A DNA stretch of 64,000 bases. Origin: Spirochaetaceae bacterium. Lineage in GTDB: Bacteria > Spirochaetota > Spirochaetia > Treponematales > Breznakiellaceae. The position numbers were made by a program, and so were the translations under genes. Shown here piece by piece: positions 50,752 through 59,618 of this stretch (positions within the stretch are counted from its first letter, which is position 1; each line of letters starts with the position of its first letter). Below the pieces are notes generated by a model, which was given only the letters and a program-made list of their open reading frames with translations, was not told where the DNA came from and did no database searches. The stretch lies in assembly GCA_031281945.1 (NCBI GenBank), contig JAITER010000092.1, positions 1 to 64,000 on the forward strand, given 5' to 3'.

Positions 50752-51420
50752 TTATGGTTTAATAATTAAAATATGCCGTTCTTCGTTTAAAAAAGGAACT
50801 TCGCATGGAATTATTTCCCAAAAAAGCGGTTTAACGGGTAGCGAGTTCATTTCTTGCTGTATGTTTTTAATGCGGCCTTTGTACGCCGCGATAAATCCGG
50901 TTGGAGAAAGCCTGCTTTTTAATTGTTTGTATAACTTTAAGTCCAATGGATGAAAAGCCCTAAAAGTTATCAAATCAAAACCGGAAGCCGCAACCGCGCT
51001 TAAATCGCTTTGAATTATGATTGTGTTTTTTAAATTTAAAACTGCGGTCGTGTTTTGTAAAAAATCGCTGCGCCGCTCCATTCGTTCAATAAGCGTAAAT
51101 TGGACGTGTGAAAAAACAGCCGCAAGCGGAATCCCAGGCAAACCCGCGCCGGAGCCCGCATCGGCTATGGAAACGCTTGCTTTGTCCGGCAATTTATCCG
51201 CAATGATTCCGGCGGCGGCCACGGAGTCCAGGATGTGTTTTATTACAAGCTCGTTTTTATCACGGTACGAAACAAGGCCGTACACGTTGTTAAATAGTTC
51301 GATTTCATTTATGTAAAGCTGTAAAACTTTGATAATTTCTTCAAAACGCGGTTCTATTAATTGGGCGCAACTTTGACTGTTGTTGCAGATAGAACGTAAT
51401 CCGTTTTTAAGAGCGTCCAT
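50752..51420 (-). CDS. rsmG: 16S rRNA (guanine-527-N7) methyltransferase RsmG
   Basis: 222 residues. AdoMet-binding motif D-A-G-S-G-A-G-L-P-G-I-P-L-A near 88-101, L-I-E-R-M-E-R-R near 113 and F-R-A-F near 153 match RsmG (GidB). The N-terminal helical part includes N-L-V-type N-V-Y-G-L-V-S. It modifies G527 of 16S rRNA; loss gives low-level streptomycin resistance in other bacteria. Its start overlaps the pyrH stop by one base, so it is the third gene of the fprA-pyrH-rsmG string. Confidence 0.93.
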   Translation of the reverse strand: MDALKNGLRSICNNSQSCAQLIEPRFEEIIKVLQLYINEIELFNNVYGLVSYRDKNELVIKHILDSVAAAGIIADKLPDKASVSIADAGSGAGLPGIPLAAVFSHVQFTLIERMERRSDFLQNTTAVLNLKNTIIIQSDLSAVAASGFDLITFRAFHPLDLKLYKQLKSRLSPTGFIAAYKGRIKNIQQEMNSLPVKPLFWEIIPCEVPFLNEERHILIIKP

Positions 51421-52118
51421 TAACCAATGGTTGTGCCTATAAAAGGTTTGCCCTGAAACAGGTTTCGTAAATTGGCAAGGTCTCTACCGGCGGCGCAAAT
51501 AACCTGGACGCCGGATTCTTCAGCATTTTTGCTTGCCACAGGATCAAAGGGGACGTTTTTTCCGGGCGTCCATTCTTCCCCAATAAGTTTGCGAAAATCT
51601 TTCCACGATATTGAATTGATGGGATGCGCCGTTGGATCTTTTTTGGGATCCGCCGTGTACACTTTTTCTATATTTGAAAGATTTATAACGCGGGAAGCCT
51701 TAAAACGTTTCGCCAAAAGCACGGCGTCGTTATCGGAAGAAAAGCCTGGTTTCCAGCCCGCCGCCACCAATACGCGGCTTTCCCAAACGAAATCCGCTGT
51801 TGGGTCTGTTACTACAGGCTCGGCGGCGGCGTCCGCGAATACAGCGCGGATTAGCTGGGCGTTTAGGCGGGTGGCCATAACGCCAATCCAATCCGCTTCT
51901 TTGGGGGAGAAAGTTACGGCGGAATTTAAACACGCCGCGTTTTTGTAAGCGTCCTGGTACCGGCGGGCTGTAGAACCGCCTCCAACCACCAGTACAAAAC
52001 GCGCCTCTTTATCAGCGGCGAGCGTCTCGTCAATTAACGTTTTGAATTGGGCGATATATTCGCAATCTACAGCGTTTGGAGCGATTATGGAACCGCCAAG
52101 CGATAAAATTGTTATCAT
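51420..52118 (-). CDS. pyrH: UMP kinase, archaeal type
   Basis: 232 residues of the amino-acid-kinase fold: I-L-S-L-G-G-S-I-I near the start, V-V-G-G-G-S-T-A-R near 45, D-W-I-G-V-M-A-T-R-L-N-A near 76 and S-D-N-D-A-V-L-L-A near 126. This is the shorter form found in archaea and spirochaetes and lacks features of the E. coli hexamer. It makes UDP from UMP. It overlaps fprA by 4 bp and rsmG by 1 bp. Confidence 0.9.
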   Translation of the reverse strand: MITILSLGGSIIAPNAVDCEYIAQFKTLIDETLAADKEARFVLVVGGGSTARRYQDAYKNAACLNSAVTFSPKEADWIGVMATRLNAQLIRAVFADAAAEPVVTDPTADFVWESRVLVAAGWKPGFSSDNDAVLLAKRFKASRVINLSNIEKVYTADPKKDPTAHPINSISWKDFRKLIGEEWTPGKNVPFDPVASKNAEESGVQVICAAGRDLANLRNLFQGKPFIGTTIG

Positions 52119-53956
52119 GCTATCCTTTCAAAAACTTCCGCCCCATGTTTGCAAATTGGGCATATAAAATCTGGCGGTAATTCCTCTTCTTCGTGAATAT
52201 ATCCGCATATTTTACATACGTAGCCTTTCTTTTTTTGCGCCGCAACCGGGGGTTTGGGTTTTATATTGTCGAAATAGTACTGGTATGTAAGCGACGCATC
52301 GTTGGAAATAAGAGCCGATTCTGTTACCTCAGCGGTGTATAGGGTGTGCGTTTCATAATCTACAGATTTTATTACTTTGCAGGAAATGAATGCGTTTATG
52401 TTTTCCGGCATATAAACGATATTGTTGGCTGTGCGTTGTTTTTTGTAGCCTTCGAATTTATCCACCGTGCGCCCGCTTTGAAATCCAAACTGTTTAAACA
52501 AACTAAAAGGTGTATCTTGTTTTAATATATTGACATTAAATAGGCCGGTTTTTTTTATAATATCGTTTGTGTAGTTTGATTTTACAACCGAGATATTAAC
52601 ACGTTTTGGCGAATCGGTAAGCTGTACAGCCGTATTGATTATGCACCCAGAATCCTTTTCGCCGTCTTTTACCGTAAGCAGGTAAAGCCCGTAACTGAAT
52701 TTGAAGAATGCGGGCGCGTCTACAGCGCCTGTCTTGTGTTCTGGAATCGCGGGTTTAGGCATAGTTTCCACTATTTTTTGCGCCAGCAACTTTAACTGTT
52801 CGTTAACATCTGGATTTACGGTTGATGTGATGGATACGGAAGGCTCTATTATGCGCATATCTGTTAGACCTTCGATAATTTCACGCATTAGCTTTCCCGC
52901 GGAAGGCGCCCACGAACCGTTTTCGATAAAAGCGACGTCGCGGTTTTTTAAATAGTGCGCTTGTATGTCGCGTAACGCTTCGTCCATTTTTATAAAAACG
53001 CCCGCATTGTAGGTTGTTGATGCGAATATAAGATGGCTGCATCTAAAACTTTCGGAAACTATAAGGTCTGTGTCGTGTTGAGAGACGTCGTATACGGAGA
53101 TGTTGCGTACGCCTTTTTCGGCCAGCGCGCTCGCCAAAATATTGACGGCGTTTTCCGTTCCGCCGTAAACCGACGCATAGGCTATTAAAACGGCGTTTTC
53201 TTCCGGTGTATAAGAACTCCAAAGACGGTATTTTTCCAAAAACCAGCTGAAGTTTTTACGCCAGATTGGGCCGTGCAAAGGGCAGGTATAAGCTATGTCC
53301 AGCCCGCTTAGTTTGGAAAGCGCGTTTTGCACCTGGCGGCCGTATTTTCCAACTATGTTTGTGTAATAACGGCGGGCGTCGGGCAGCCATTCGCTTTCAA
53401 AATTGACTTCGTCCGCAAACAGGTTTCCGTTTAGAGCCCCAAACGTGCCGAAAGCGTCTGCGGAAAAAAATAATTTGTCTTTGCTTTCGTAGGTTACCAT
53501 TACTTCGGGCCAATGCACCATTGGAGCCATTATGAAGTTAAACGTATGTTTTCCGGTTTTTAATTCGTCGCCCTCGTCTACAACAATTTTTCGCGAATCA
53601 ATATCGAATGTAAAAAATTGTTTAATCATTTGTATGACTTTTTTATTTGTAACGATTTTTGCGTCTGGATGCCGTAAGATTACTTCGCCTAACACCGCGC
53701 TGTGATCCGGCTCCATGTGCTGGATGATTATGTAATCCAGTTTTTTGCCTTTTAGTAAGAATTCAAGGTTTTCAAAAAACACCCCGCCTACTGTTTTGTC
53801 TACAGTATCTATCAGTATGTTTTTTTCGTCTTGTATTAGATAGCTGTTATACGAAACCCCGCGAGGTATGTTGTAAACTCCTTCGAAAGCCGTCGGGCGG
53901 CGATCGCTAGCCCCTATCCAGTAAACTCCATCTGTAATTTTTCGTACGTCTTGCAT
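52115..53956 (-). CDS. fprA: flavodiiron protein with flavin-reductase and rubredoxin-like domains
   Basis: 613 residues. The metallo-beta-lactamase-like diiron domain has H-M-E-P-D-H at residues 80-85 and D-A-F-G-T-F-G near 165. The flavodoxin domain has Y-A-S-V-Y-G-G-T-E-N-A near 260 and S-T-T-Y-N-A-G near 315. A flavin-reductase-like domain spans about 415-565. The end is a short rubredoxin-like module, about 575-613, with C-K-I-C-G-Y-I-H and C-P-I-C-K-H. This resembles extended flavodiiron proteins that reduce O2 or NO to harmless products and take electrons from NAD(P)H in one chain. Useful to an anaerobe near oxic gut walls. Confidence 0.92.
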   Translation of the reverse strand: MQDVRKITDGVYWIGASDRRPTAFEGVYNIPRGVSYNSYLIQDEKNILIDTVDKTVGGVFFENLEFLLKGKKLDYIIIQHMEPDHSAVLGEVILRHPDAKIVTNKKVIQMIKQFFTFDIDSRKIVVDEGDELKTGKHTFNFIMAPMVHWPEVMVTYESKDKLFFSADAFGTFGALNGNLFADEVNFESEWLPDARRYYTNIVGKYGRQVQNALSKLSGLDIAYTCPLHGPIWRKNFSWFLEKYRLWSSYTPEENAVLIAYASVYGGTENAVNILASALAEKGVRNISVYDVSQHDTDLIVSESFRCSHLIFASTTYNAGVFIKMDEALRDIQAHYLKNRDVAFIENGSWAPSAGKLMREIIEGLTDMRIIEPSVSITSTVNPDVNEQLKLLAQKIVETMPKPAIPEHKTGAVDAPAFFKFSYGLYLLTVKDGEKDSGCIINTAVQLTDSPKRVNISVVKSNYTNDIIKKTGLFNVNILKQDTPFSLFKQFGFQSGRTVDKFEGYKKQRTANNIVYMPENINAFISCKVIKSVDYETHTLYTAEVTESALISNDASLTYQYYFDNIKPKPPVAAQKKKGYVCKICGYIHEEEELPPDFICPICKHGAEVFERIA

Positions 53957-54139
53957 GATGTACTCCTTAGCATTTTGTTGCGCGTTTTTGCGTATTTAAA
54001 CCTATGTTTTATCAATCTTTTTATTACATAATAAAAACAAGTGTAATAAAGTGATGCGCTGATTAAGACGCCCTTAATCAACATATTGTTACATTATCAA
54101 AAAATCCGCCTTTTGGGAAAGTATGCGCCTTTTTATAAA

Positions 54140-54290
54140 ATAAAGTTGTTTGGAAACTGAAGCTTCCTCAAGCTGAACCAAGCCCAGGCTTGATTTGGCC
54201 GGCTTCCGCTTAAAAACAACTTGGCAAAACTTGACTCCGCAGGTTAGTAGACGACCAACCGGATTGGCGAGCAAGTCCAATCTTTAAACA
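54140..54290 (+). repeat. dispersed repeat C, copy 3
   Basis: aagttgtttggaaac-tgaagcttcc, gaaccaagcccaggcttg inner inverted part, cgcttaaaaacaacttgg, then gaccaaccggattggcgagc and aagtccaat. It lies in the 611-bp gap between fprA and feoA. The remainder (54291-54488) is AT-rich with no gene visible. Confidence 0.7.
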
Positions 54291-54488
54291 GAAATTATAA
54301 AACCTGGCGCAGAATCAACCGGATAAATCTGTTATAATCTTCACAATTTTTTAATTAGAGTTGTGTTCATAATTTAGGCGCATTATGAACAGAAATCTTT
54401 AAAAAAACCGCATTTTATAGCCCCGTTATGCGAGAAAACGCAAGATATTTCCGCAAAGCAACCGGTTTTGCGGACAGACGCTAATATA

Positions 54489-54542
54489 TTGACATAAAGT
54501 TAGGAGGTTATAACAATACGGTTATAACAATATTGTTATAAC
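54489..54542 (+). promoter_or_regulatory. feo promoter with perfect palindromic operator
   Basis: TTGACA at 54489-54494 and a weak AACAAT at 54512-54517 with a 17-bp spacer. GTTATAAC occurs at 54507, and a 22-bp perfect palindrome, made from GTTATAACAAT and its complement, spans 54521-54542. The half-site spacing places repressor contacts across and just after the -10. Iron-sensing repressors of the Fur or DtxR/TroR type would be expected for feo; which one is inference. Confidence 0.7.
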
Positions 54543-54567
54543 AAAATAATAATTTGGAGGATTAAAT

Positions 54568-54789
54568 ATGACATTGGCAAATATACCGCCTGGCGTTTCG
54601 TTTAAAGTGCTTAAAGTTAGATTGAATAAAGAAATAGGCAAACGTCTTGCCGATATGGGGTTTGTATCCGGCGTTAGGGGTTACATAGTCCGCGCTGGAG
54701 TTTTAGGGGGGCCTTTGCAGGTGCACATAATGGGATATGAAGTGGTGATACGGCGTTTTGAAGCGTCAGGTATAGAAGTTGAAAGCTAA
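54568..54789 (+). CDS. feoA: ferrous iron transport protein A
   Basis: 73 residues of the SH3-like FeoA fold: K-V-L-K-V-R-L-N-K-E-I-G-K-R-L-A-D-M-G-F, then G-P-L-Q-V-H-I-M-G-Y-E-V-V-I-R-R. It is cytoplasmic and is thought to work with FeoB. The ribosome site ggagg lies 7 bp ahead of the ATG; feoB starts 12 bp after its stop. Confidence 0.94.
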   Translation: MTLANIPPGVSFKVLKVRLNKEIGKRLADMGFVSGVRGYIVRAGVLGGPLQVHIMGYEVVIRRFEASGIEVES

Positions 54790-54801
54790 AGGAGATTTTG
54801 A

Positions 54802-56931
54802 TTGAAAGACAAAATATTAATAGCTCTCGCTGGAAATCCCAACAGCGGAAAAACTACGCTGTTTAACGCTTTTACCAAAGCGCATCATAAAGTTGGAAAC
54901 TATCCTGGAGTAACTGTAGAAAAAAGAGAAGGAATTGTTAAACGCGGCGGGACGGCGTACCATTTTGTAGATTTGCCCGGCGTATACAGCCTTACCGCTT
55001 ACTCGGAAGATGAGGTTGTGGCTCGCAATTTTATATTGAACGAAAAACCGGATGTTATTATTGACGTTCTGGATTCAACCAATCTGGAGCGCAACCTTTA
55101 CCTGTTTCTGCAACTTCAGGAATTGGGCGTTCCTATTGTGGGCGCGTTGAATATGTCGGACGAAGCGGACAAAAACAAAATAAATATAGACGAAAAAAAA
55201 CTTCTGGATAAATTTGGAGCGCCCTTTGTAAAAATAATAGCGCAACATAGTAAAGGTCTGGCCGGCCTATATGACGCGATTAATCAAGTTGTCGCCGAAA
55301 AGCCGGCGGAACCCGTATTAGCCCCCAAAAATATTTATGATGTTGAAATCGAGCAAAAAATAAGCGATCTACAAAATATAATCCAGGGGAATGTTAAAAC
55401 GACCGGCTTGAATTTGCGATGGCTCGCTATAAAATTGCTGGAAAAAGACGCCGATCCTCTTGTGTTGTCGCAAGCCGGATCGGATGGTTTTATGATAGAA
55501 ACCGAATCTCAAAAAATTATAAATTGGATGGAAGACAGGTTTGGCGGCGACAGCGAAATTATAATTTCTGAACAACGTTACAAATACATAAGTGAAGCCG
55601 TTGAATACGCCGTAAGAGCTTCTTCCAAAACAAATTTTTCCATAACAAAAAAGCTGGATAATGTATTTATGAACCGGTTCCTCGCCTTGCCTCTGTTTGC
55701 CGGTATATTGTGGTGTGTGTTTCAAATAACATTTACAATAGGCGCGTATCCCCAGGAGTGGTTGGAAACCTTCTTTGGCTTTCTTACAGACGCCGCAAAT
55801 AATTCTATGGAAGACGGTCTTTTGCGAAGTTTGATTGTAGACGGCGTTATAGCGGGCGTGGGCGGAGTTTTAAGTTTTCTGCCGCTGGTTGTAATTCTGT
55901 TCCTTCTAATTTCTATTTTGGAAGATTTTGGCTATATATCCCGCGCCGCATACGCGACGGATAAACTATTGCATACCGTAGGATTGCATGGGCAGTCGGT
56001 TTTCCCGATGATGCTGGGTTTTGGCTGCTCTATTCCGGCGGTTATGGCTTCTCGCACATTAAAAAGCAAGCGCGACAGAATTATCACGGTGTTGCTTACG
56101 CCAATGATGAGTTGCGGGGCTAAATTGCCAATACATTTGATGATAGCCGCCGCTTTTTTCCCGGAAAACGCTGGAAATATGGTGATGCTCATCTATCTGT
56201 GCGGAGTGTTTCTCGCGGTTTGTTCCGCCATGCTGTTGCGTGTAACAGTCTTAAAAGGCGATCCCACGCCGTTTGTTCTGGAGTTGCCGCCCTACCGCCT
56301 GCCGACAATTAGCGGCGTTCTTTGGCACGTATTTGAAAAATCCTGGAGTTATGTAAAGAAGGCGGGAACTATTATTTTGGCTACAACAATCCTTGTTTGG
56401 CTTATTACCACTTTCCCCGCTTATGAACTTGACGGCGCTCAAAGAGAAGAATTCGTATCAACTTATCTTTCGGAAAACCCGGAAGCGAATGATGAAGAAC
56501 TTGAAGGACGTCTAAAAACCATTGAAGCAAAGTCCGGGCTAGAAAATAGTTACGCTGGGCGTATAGGTAAAGTGATTGAGCCTATTTTTAAACCGCTTGG
56601 TTTTAATTGGCAGATTTCGATTGCGGTTATTACTGGTTTTGCGGCCAAAGAAGTTGTTGTCTCTACGTTAGGCGTTTTATATAGCGTAGGTTCTGAAGAA
56701 ACTGAAGAAAGCGAAGAATTGCACGCCGTTTTTGCCGCGGAATCTGGTTTAAACAAACTGGGCGCTTTTACGTTTATGCTGTTTATGTTGCTTATTCCCC
56801 CTTGTTTTGCGGCTTTGGCGGTAATTAAAGCGGAACTCGGCTGGAAATGGCTAGGTTTTGAATTTGTGTTTCTGACTGCATTCGGCTGGTTTGTTAGCTT
56901 TCTTGTATTTCAAATTGGGAGTCTTTTATGA
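54802..56931 (+). CDS. feoB: ferrous iron transporter B
   Basis: 709 residues from a TTG start with ribosome site aaggag. The N-terminal G domain has G-N-P-N-S-G-K-T at 11-18, D-L-P-G near 58 and N-M-S-D near 119. A helical GDI-like part follows. The membrane domain begins near 290, with gate motifs G-F-G-C-S-I-P-A near 410 and A-P-M-like T-P-M-M-S-C-G-A-K near 430. It imports Fe2+ across the inner membrane, powered by GTP. Its end overlaps the small Cys-rich gene by 4 bp. Part of its 3' half (56027-56155) is duplicated at 59170. Confidence 0.96.
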   Translation: MKDKILIALAGNPNSGKTTLFNAFTKAHHKVGNYPGVTVEKREGIVKRGGTAYHFVDLPGVYSLTAYSEDEVVARNFILNEKPDVIIDVLDSTNLERNLYLFLQLQELGVPIVGALNMSDEADKNKINIDEKKLLDKFGAPFVKIIAQHSKGLAGLYDAINQVVAEKPAEPVLAPKNIYDVEIEQKISDLQNIIQGNVKTTGLNLRWLAIKLLEKDADPLVLSQAGSDGFMIETESQKIINWMEDRFGGDSEIIISEQRYKYISEAVEYAVRASSKTNFSITKKLDNVFMNRFLALPLFAGILWCVFQITFTIGAYPQEWLETFFGFLTDAANNSMEDGLLRSLIVDGVIAGVGGVLSFLPLVVILFLLISILEDFGYISRAAYATDKLLHTVGLHGQSVFPMMLGFGCSIPAVMASRTLKSKRDRIITVLLTPMMSCGAKLPIHLMIAAAFFPENAGNMVMLIYLCGVFLAVCSAMLLRVTVLKGDPTPFVLELPPYRLPTISGVLWHVFEKSWSYVKKAGTIILATTILVWLITTFPAYELDGAQREEFVSTYLSENPEANDEELEGRLKTIEAKSGLENSYAGRIGKVIEPIFKPLGFNWQISIAVITGFAAKEVVVSTLGVLYSVGSEETEESEELHAVFAAESGLNKLGAFTFMLFMLLIPPCFAALAVIKAELGWKWLGFEFVFLTAFGWFVSFLVFQIGSLL

Positions 56932-57080
56932 ACATGGAAGTTGCTGTTGTGGGGGCTATAGTTTTAGCCTCCGCTGTATTTTTGGCGGCGCGTGTTGTAA
57001 AAACGTTTGCCTCTAAAAGCCCGGGCTGTTGCGGCGGCCCCGGAAAAAAATGTCCGCATTGCGCAAAAAGTAAAATTTAA
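56928..57080 (+). CDS. FeoB-associated Cys-rich membrane protein
   Basis: 50 residues, overlapping the feoB stop (ATGA). One membrane helix (V-A-V-V-G-A-I-V-L-A-S-A-V-F-L-A-A) is followed by a basic segment and S-P-G-C-C-G-G-P-G and C-P-H-C motifs. This is the small FeoB partner seen at the end of many feo operons; its cysteines may bind iron during transfer. A second, fused remnant of it lies at 59299-59394. Confidence 0.9.
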   Translation: MNMEVAVVGAIVLASAVFLAARVVKTFASKSPGCCGGPGKKCPHCAKSKI

Positions 57081-57202
57081 GGTTGCTCAAGGCGTTTAGG
57101 TTTTGGATCGCCGCCGCCGGCAACCTCGAATCAATCCTGGACGTCGATTAAAAAAACCGCCGCCTGTCGTGAAGCCGGTGCGGACGATGGCGCGGGCGGA
57201 CT

Positions 57203-59023
57203 TTACGACACCATCCCTTCATACACGAGGAGTAGGCCGCCGTCAATGGTTACGTTGAGGCCGGACTCCAGTTTCCGGGTCGCGTTGTGAACGCCGGTAA
57301 GCCACACGAGATTCGGATTCACCTGTTCCATTACAGCGTTGACAATATGGCAGTGTCCCTCGCAGATTACGCCCTGGACAATCCGTAGTATCGGGATATA
57401 GTCGTTGGTCAGCGCCGGGCATACGAGAATATTGCCGCCGTCCGCTTTGATGATCTGCCGGGCCTCCTCCGCCGTTTGCGCCCGCACGATTTTACCGTTG
57501 GCGCGGGGGACTTTTTCATTGACATGGCCGCCGGACGCGCTACGGGCGAGTACGTTGCCCATAATCAGAATGCGCACCGTGTTGATAGGCAAGGGACTGT
57601 GCAAGGGCAATCCCGCCGTGAGCACGATTTTATCGGAAATTCCAGCAAGGGATGTCGCGGCTAAAATCTGTAGCGCGTTTTGGATCATCTCATCCGAGTG
57701 TAGCGCGGTTTTTGTCTGTTTCGGGATGACGCCCCAGTCAAGCTGCATCGACCGGCACGCCCGCGCGTCAGGGGTTACGGCGAGAATTGGCTGTTCTGGC
57801 CGCCACATGGCGATTTGCCGCGCTGTGCTACCGGAAGTGGTCGGGGTGAGGATGATTTTTGCCTCCAGCGCGAGCGCGATTTCATAGGCGCTGCGCGATA
57901 TGACCCGCGCAATGTCGTTTTTGTGCGTGGCCGCATCATGGGACAGAGCCGCCGAATTCCTGATGTGCGTCCGGTACTCGGCGGACTGTTCAATCGTGGA
58001 GGCAATTTTCACCATCGTGGTAACGGCTTCCACCGGGTACGCCCCGCTCGCCGTTTCCCCTGATAGCATTACCGCATCACTGCCGTCAAAAATCGCGTTG
58101 GCGACGTCGGTTAGCTCGGCGCGGGTCGGACGCGGGTTCACAATCATTGAATCAAGCAACTGTGTCGCCGTAATGACCGGCTTGCAGTGCCGCCGCGCCG
58201 CCGTGATAATTTTTTTCTGCGCCAGTGGTATCTGGTCGTCCGGTATCTGTACGGCCAGATCTCCGCGCGCCACCATGATGCCGTCCGCATGAGAGGCTAT
58301 GGCCTCGATATTGTCCAGTCCTTCCTGACTTTCAATTTTTGCAATAATCCGCGCCGGCCAGCGCAACGAGCGGATATAGTCGCGGATTTGCGTTACCTCG
58401 TGCGGAAAACAGAGAAAACTCGCCGCGATAAAGTCCATCTCCTGCGCCGCGCCGAACTCAAGATCCTTCCTGTCCTGTTCGCTGATGATGGGAAGCCCCG
58501 AATGGACGCCGATAAGGTTGACATTTTTCCGGCTGCCGATTTTCGCGTTGTTTGCGGCCCGGCAGGTAACTGTTTTCCCATCGCTTTCCAGGACGTCAAG
58601 CTCAAACAGCCCGTCGGCGATAAGTATCCGTATCCCCGGCGTGACGCGGGCGGCAATGTCCTGCCATGTCAGCGAAACACGTCCCGGTTCTCCCGGCTGG
58701 GCGGGCTTGGTAAAACCGCCGTCTGTCGAGACGATTACCGTGTCGTTTTTTTTGAACTCGACAACGCCGCCACCCTCGACCAGTCCCGTCCGGATTTCCG
58801 GCCCCTTCGTATCGAGCATAAGCGCGACCGGCAAATCCGCTTCCTCAGAAAGCCGCTTGACCCGCTTGATACGCTCCTCATGATCGGCATAATCGCCATG
58901 GGAAAAATTAAACCGCGCTACGTTCATACCCGCATAGAGCATTTTGCGTACGGTTTCGTCACTATCGCACGCCGGCCCCATCGTACAGACAATTTTTGTC
59001 TTTCGAAAATACCGATTATTCAT
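57203..59023 (-). CDS. pyk: pyruvate kinase
   Basis: 607 residues from ATG 59023 (M-N-N-R-Y-F-R-K-T-K-I), which is chosen because T-K-I-V-C-T-M-G-P is the usual N-terminus. Key motifs are present: N-F-S-H-G near 38, D-T-K-G-P-E-I-R-T-G near 70, A-K-I-E-S-Q-E-G near 225, M-V-A-R-G-D-L-A-V near 246 and V-M-L-S-G-E-T-A-S-G near 315. An extra C-terminal domain of about 100 residues resembles the PEP-utilising mobile domain of long pyruvate kinases. It converts PEP and ADP to pyruvate and ATP. By eye the gene is clearly richer in G and C than its neighbours and lies inside a duplicated feo segment, suggesting it arrived from elsewhere. Confidence 0.93.
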   Translation of the reverse strand: MNNRYFRKTKIVCTMGPACDSDETVRKMLYAGMNVARFNFSHGDYADHEERIKRVKRLSEEADLPVALMLDTKGPEIRTGLVEGGGVVEFKKNDTVIVSTDGGFTKPAQPGEPGRVSLTWQDIAARVTPGIRILIADGLFELDVLESDGKTVTCRAANNAKIGSRKNVNLIGVHSGLPIISEQDRKDLEFGAAQEMDFIAASFLCFPHEVTQIRDYIRSLRWPARIIAKIESQEGLDNIEAIASHADGIMVARGDLAVQIPDDQIPLAQKKIITAARRHCKPVITATQLLDSMIVNPRPTRAELTDVANAIFDGSDAVMLSGETASGAYPVEAVTTMVKIASTIEQSAEYRTHIRNSAALSHDAATHKNDIARVISRSAYEIALALEAKIILTPTTSGSTARQIAMWRPEQPILAVTPDARACRSMQLDWGVIPKQTKTALHSDEMIQNALQILAATSLAGISDKIVLTAGLPLHSPLPINTVRILIMGNVLARSASGGHVNEKVPRANGKIVRAQTAEEARQIIKADGGNILVCPALTNDYIPILRIVQGVICEGHCHIVNAVMEQVNPNLVWLTGVHNATRKLESGLNVTIDGGLLLVYEGMVS

Positions 59024-59164
59024 TTGTGCTATTATAACGGTACAGGGTGTAAAAAAGCAAGAAAATAGCACATTTAGGTGAAAATAGACGTGATAAAAAG
59101 GAAAAAAGCGCGTTTATTTGAAAAACAGCCCGCTCGACCGGAGGGTGACGGCAAGGCTCCGTGA

Positions 59165-59435
59165 ATTCCCGCTCTATTCCGGCGGTTATGGCTTCTCGCG
59201 CATTAAAAAGCAGGCGCGGCAGAATTATCACGGTATTGCTTACGCCAATGATGAGTTGCGGGGCTAAATTGCCAATACATTTGATGATAGCCGCCGCTGT
59301 ATTTTTGACGGCGCGTGTTGTAAAAACGGGCGTCTCTAAAAGCCCAGGCTGTTGCGGCGGCCCCGGAAAAATTGCCGCATTGCGCACAAAGTAAAATTTA
59401 AGGTTGTTCCAGCCGTTTAGGCTTTGGAGCGCCTG
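59165..59435 (+). pseudogene. collapsed second copy of the feoB/Cys-rich gene tail
   Basis: 59170-59299 repeats feoB 56027-56155 with few changes; 59299-59435 repeats 56979-57115 (end of the small Cys-rich gene and its 3' flank). The intervening 823 bp are missing, with a shared CCGCT at the junction. The remnant reads as one open frame joining part of the FeoB membrane domain to the end of the Cys-rich protein, but it has no proper start and lacks most of FeoB. Between 59436 and 59583 nothing else is recognisable. Confidence 0.88.
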
Positions 59436-59583
59436 CGACGCCGGCGGTCAACGATGATTTTACCGTAAAATCGATAAAATCCGCCAATGGATGCGCTTCC
59501 ACGCAACGCCCGGTTTGTGATTTCTTACCCTTGGTATGAATAATCTTTCCGGGCTTGCGGTTTTAATGTTTTAAACCGTGATT

Positions 59584-59612
59584 TTGACAATTTTGTTGTA
59601 ACAAAGTAGAAT
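59584..59612 (+). promoter_or_regulatory. consensus-like promoter of repeat D, copy 1
   Basis: TTGACA (59584-59589), 17-bp spacer, TAGAAT (59607-59612). The spacer holds TTTGTT-GT-AACAAA, a 6-bp-arm inverted repeat that could bind a repressor. Transcription should begin near 59619, the same place as the ATG. The other copy has the same boxes and spacing at 61093-61121. Confidence 0.75.
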
Positions 59613-59618
59613 GATTTT

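Noticed and set aside
58187-59068. Long plus-strand open frame (about 290 codons) opposite pyk
   Set aside because: It is antisense to a full, well-conserved pyruvate kinase in GC-rich DNA, where stop codons are rare by chance; its product has no domain sense.
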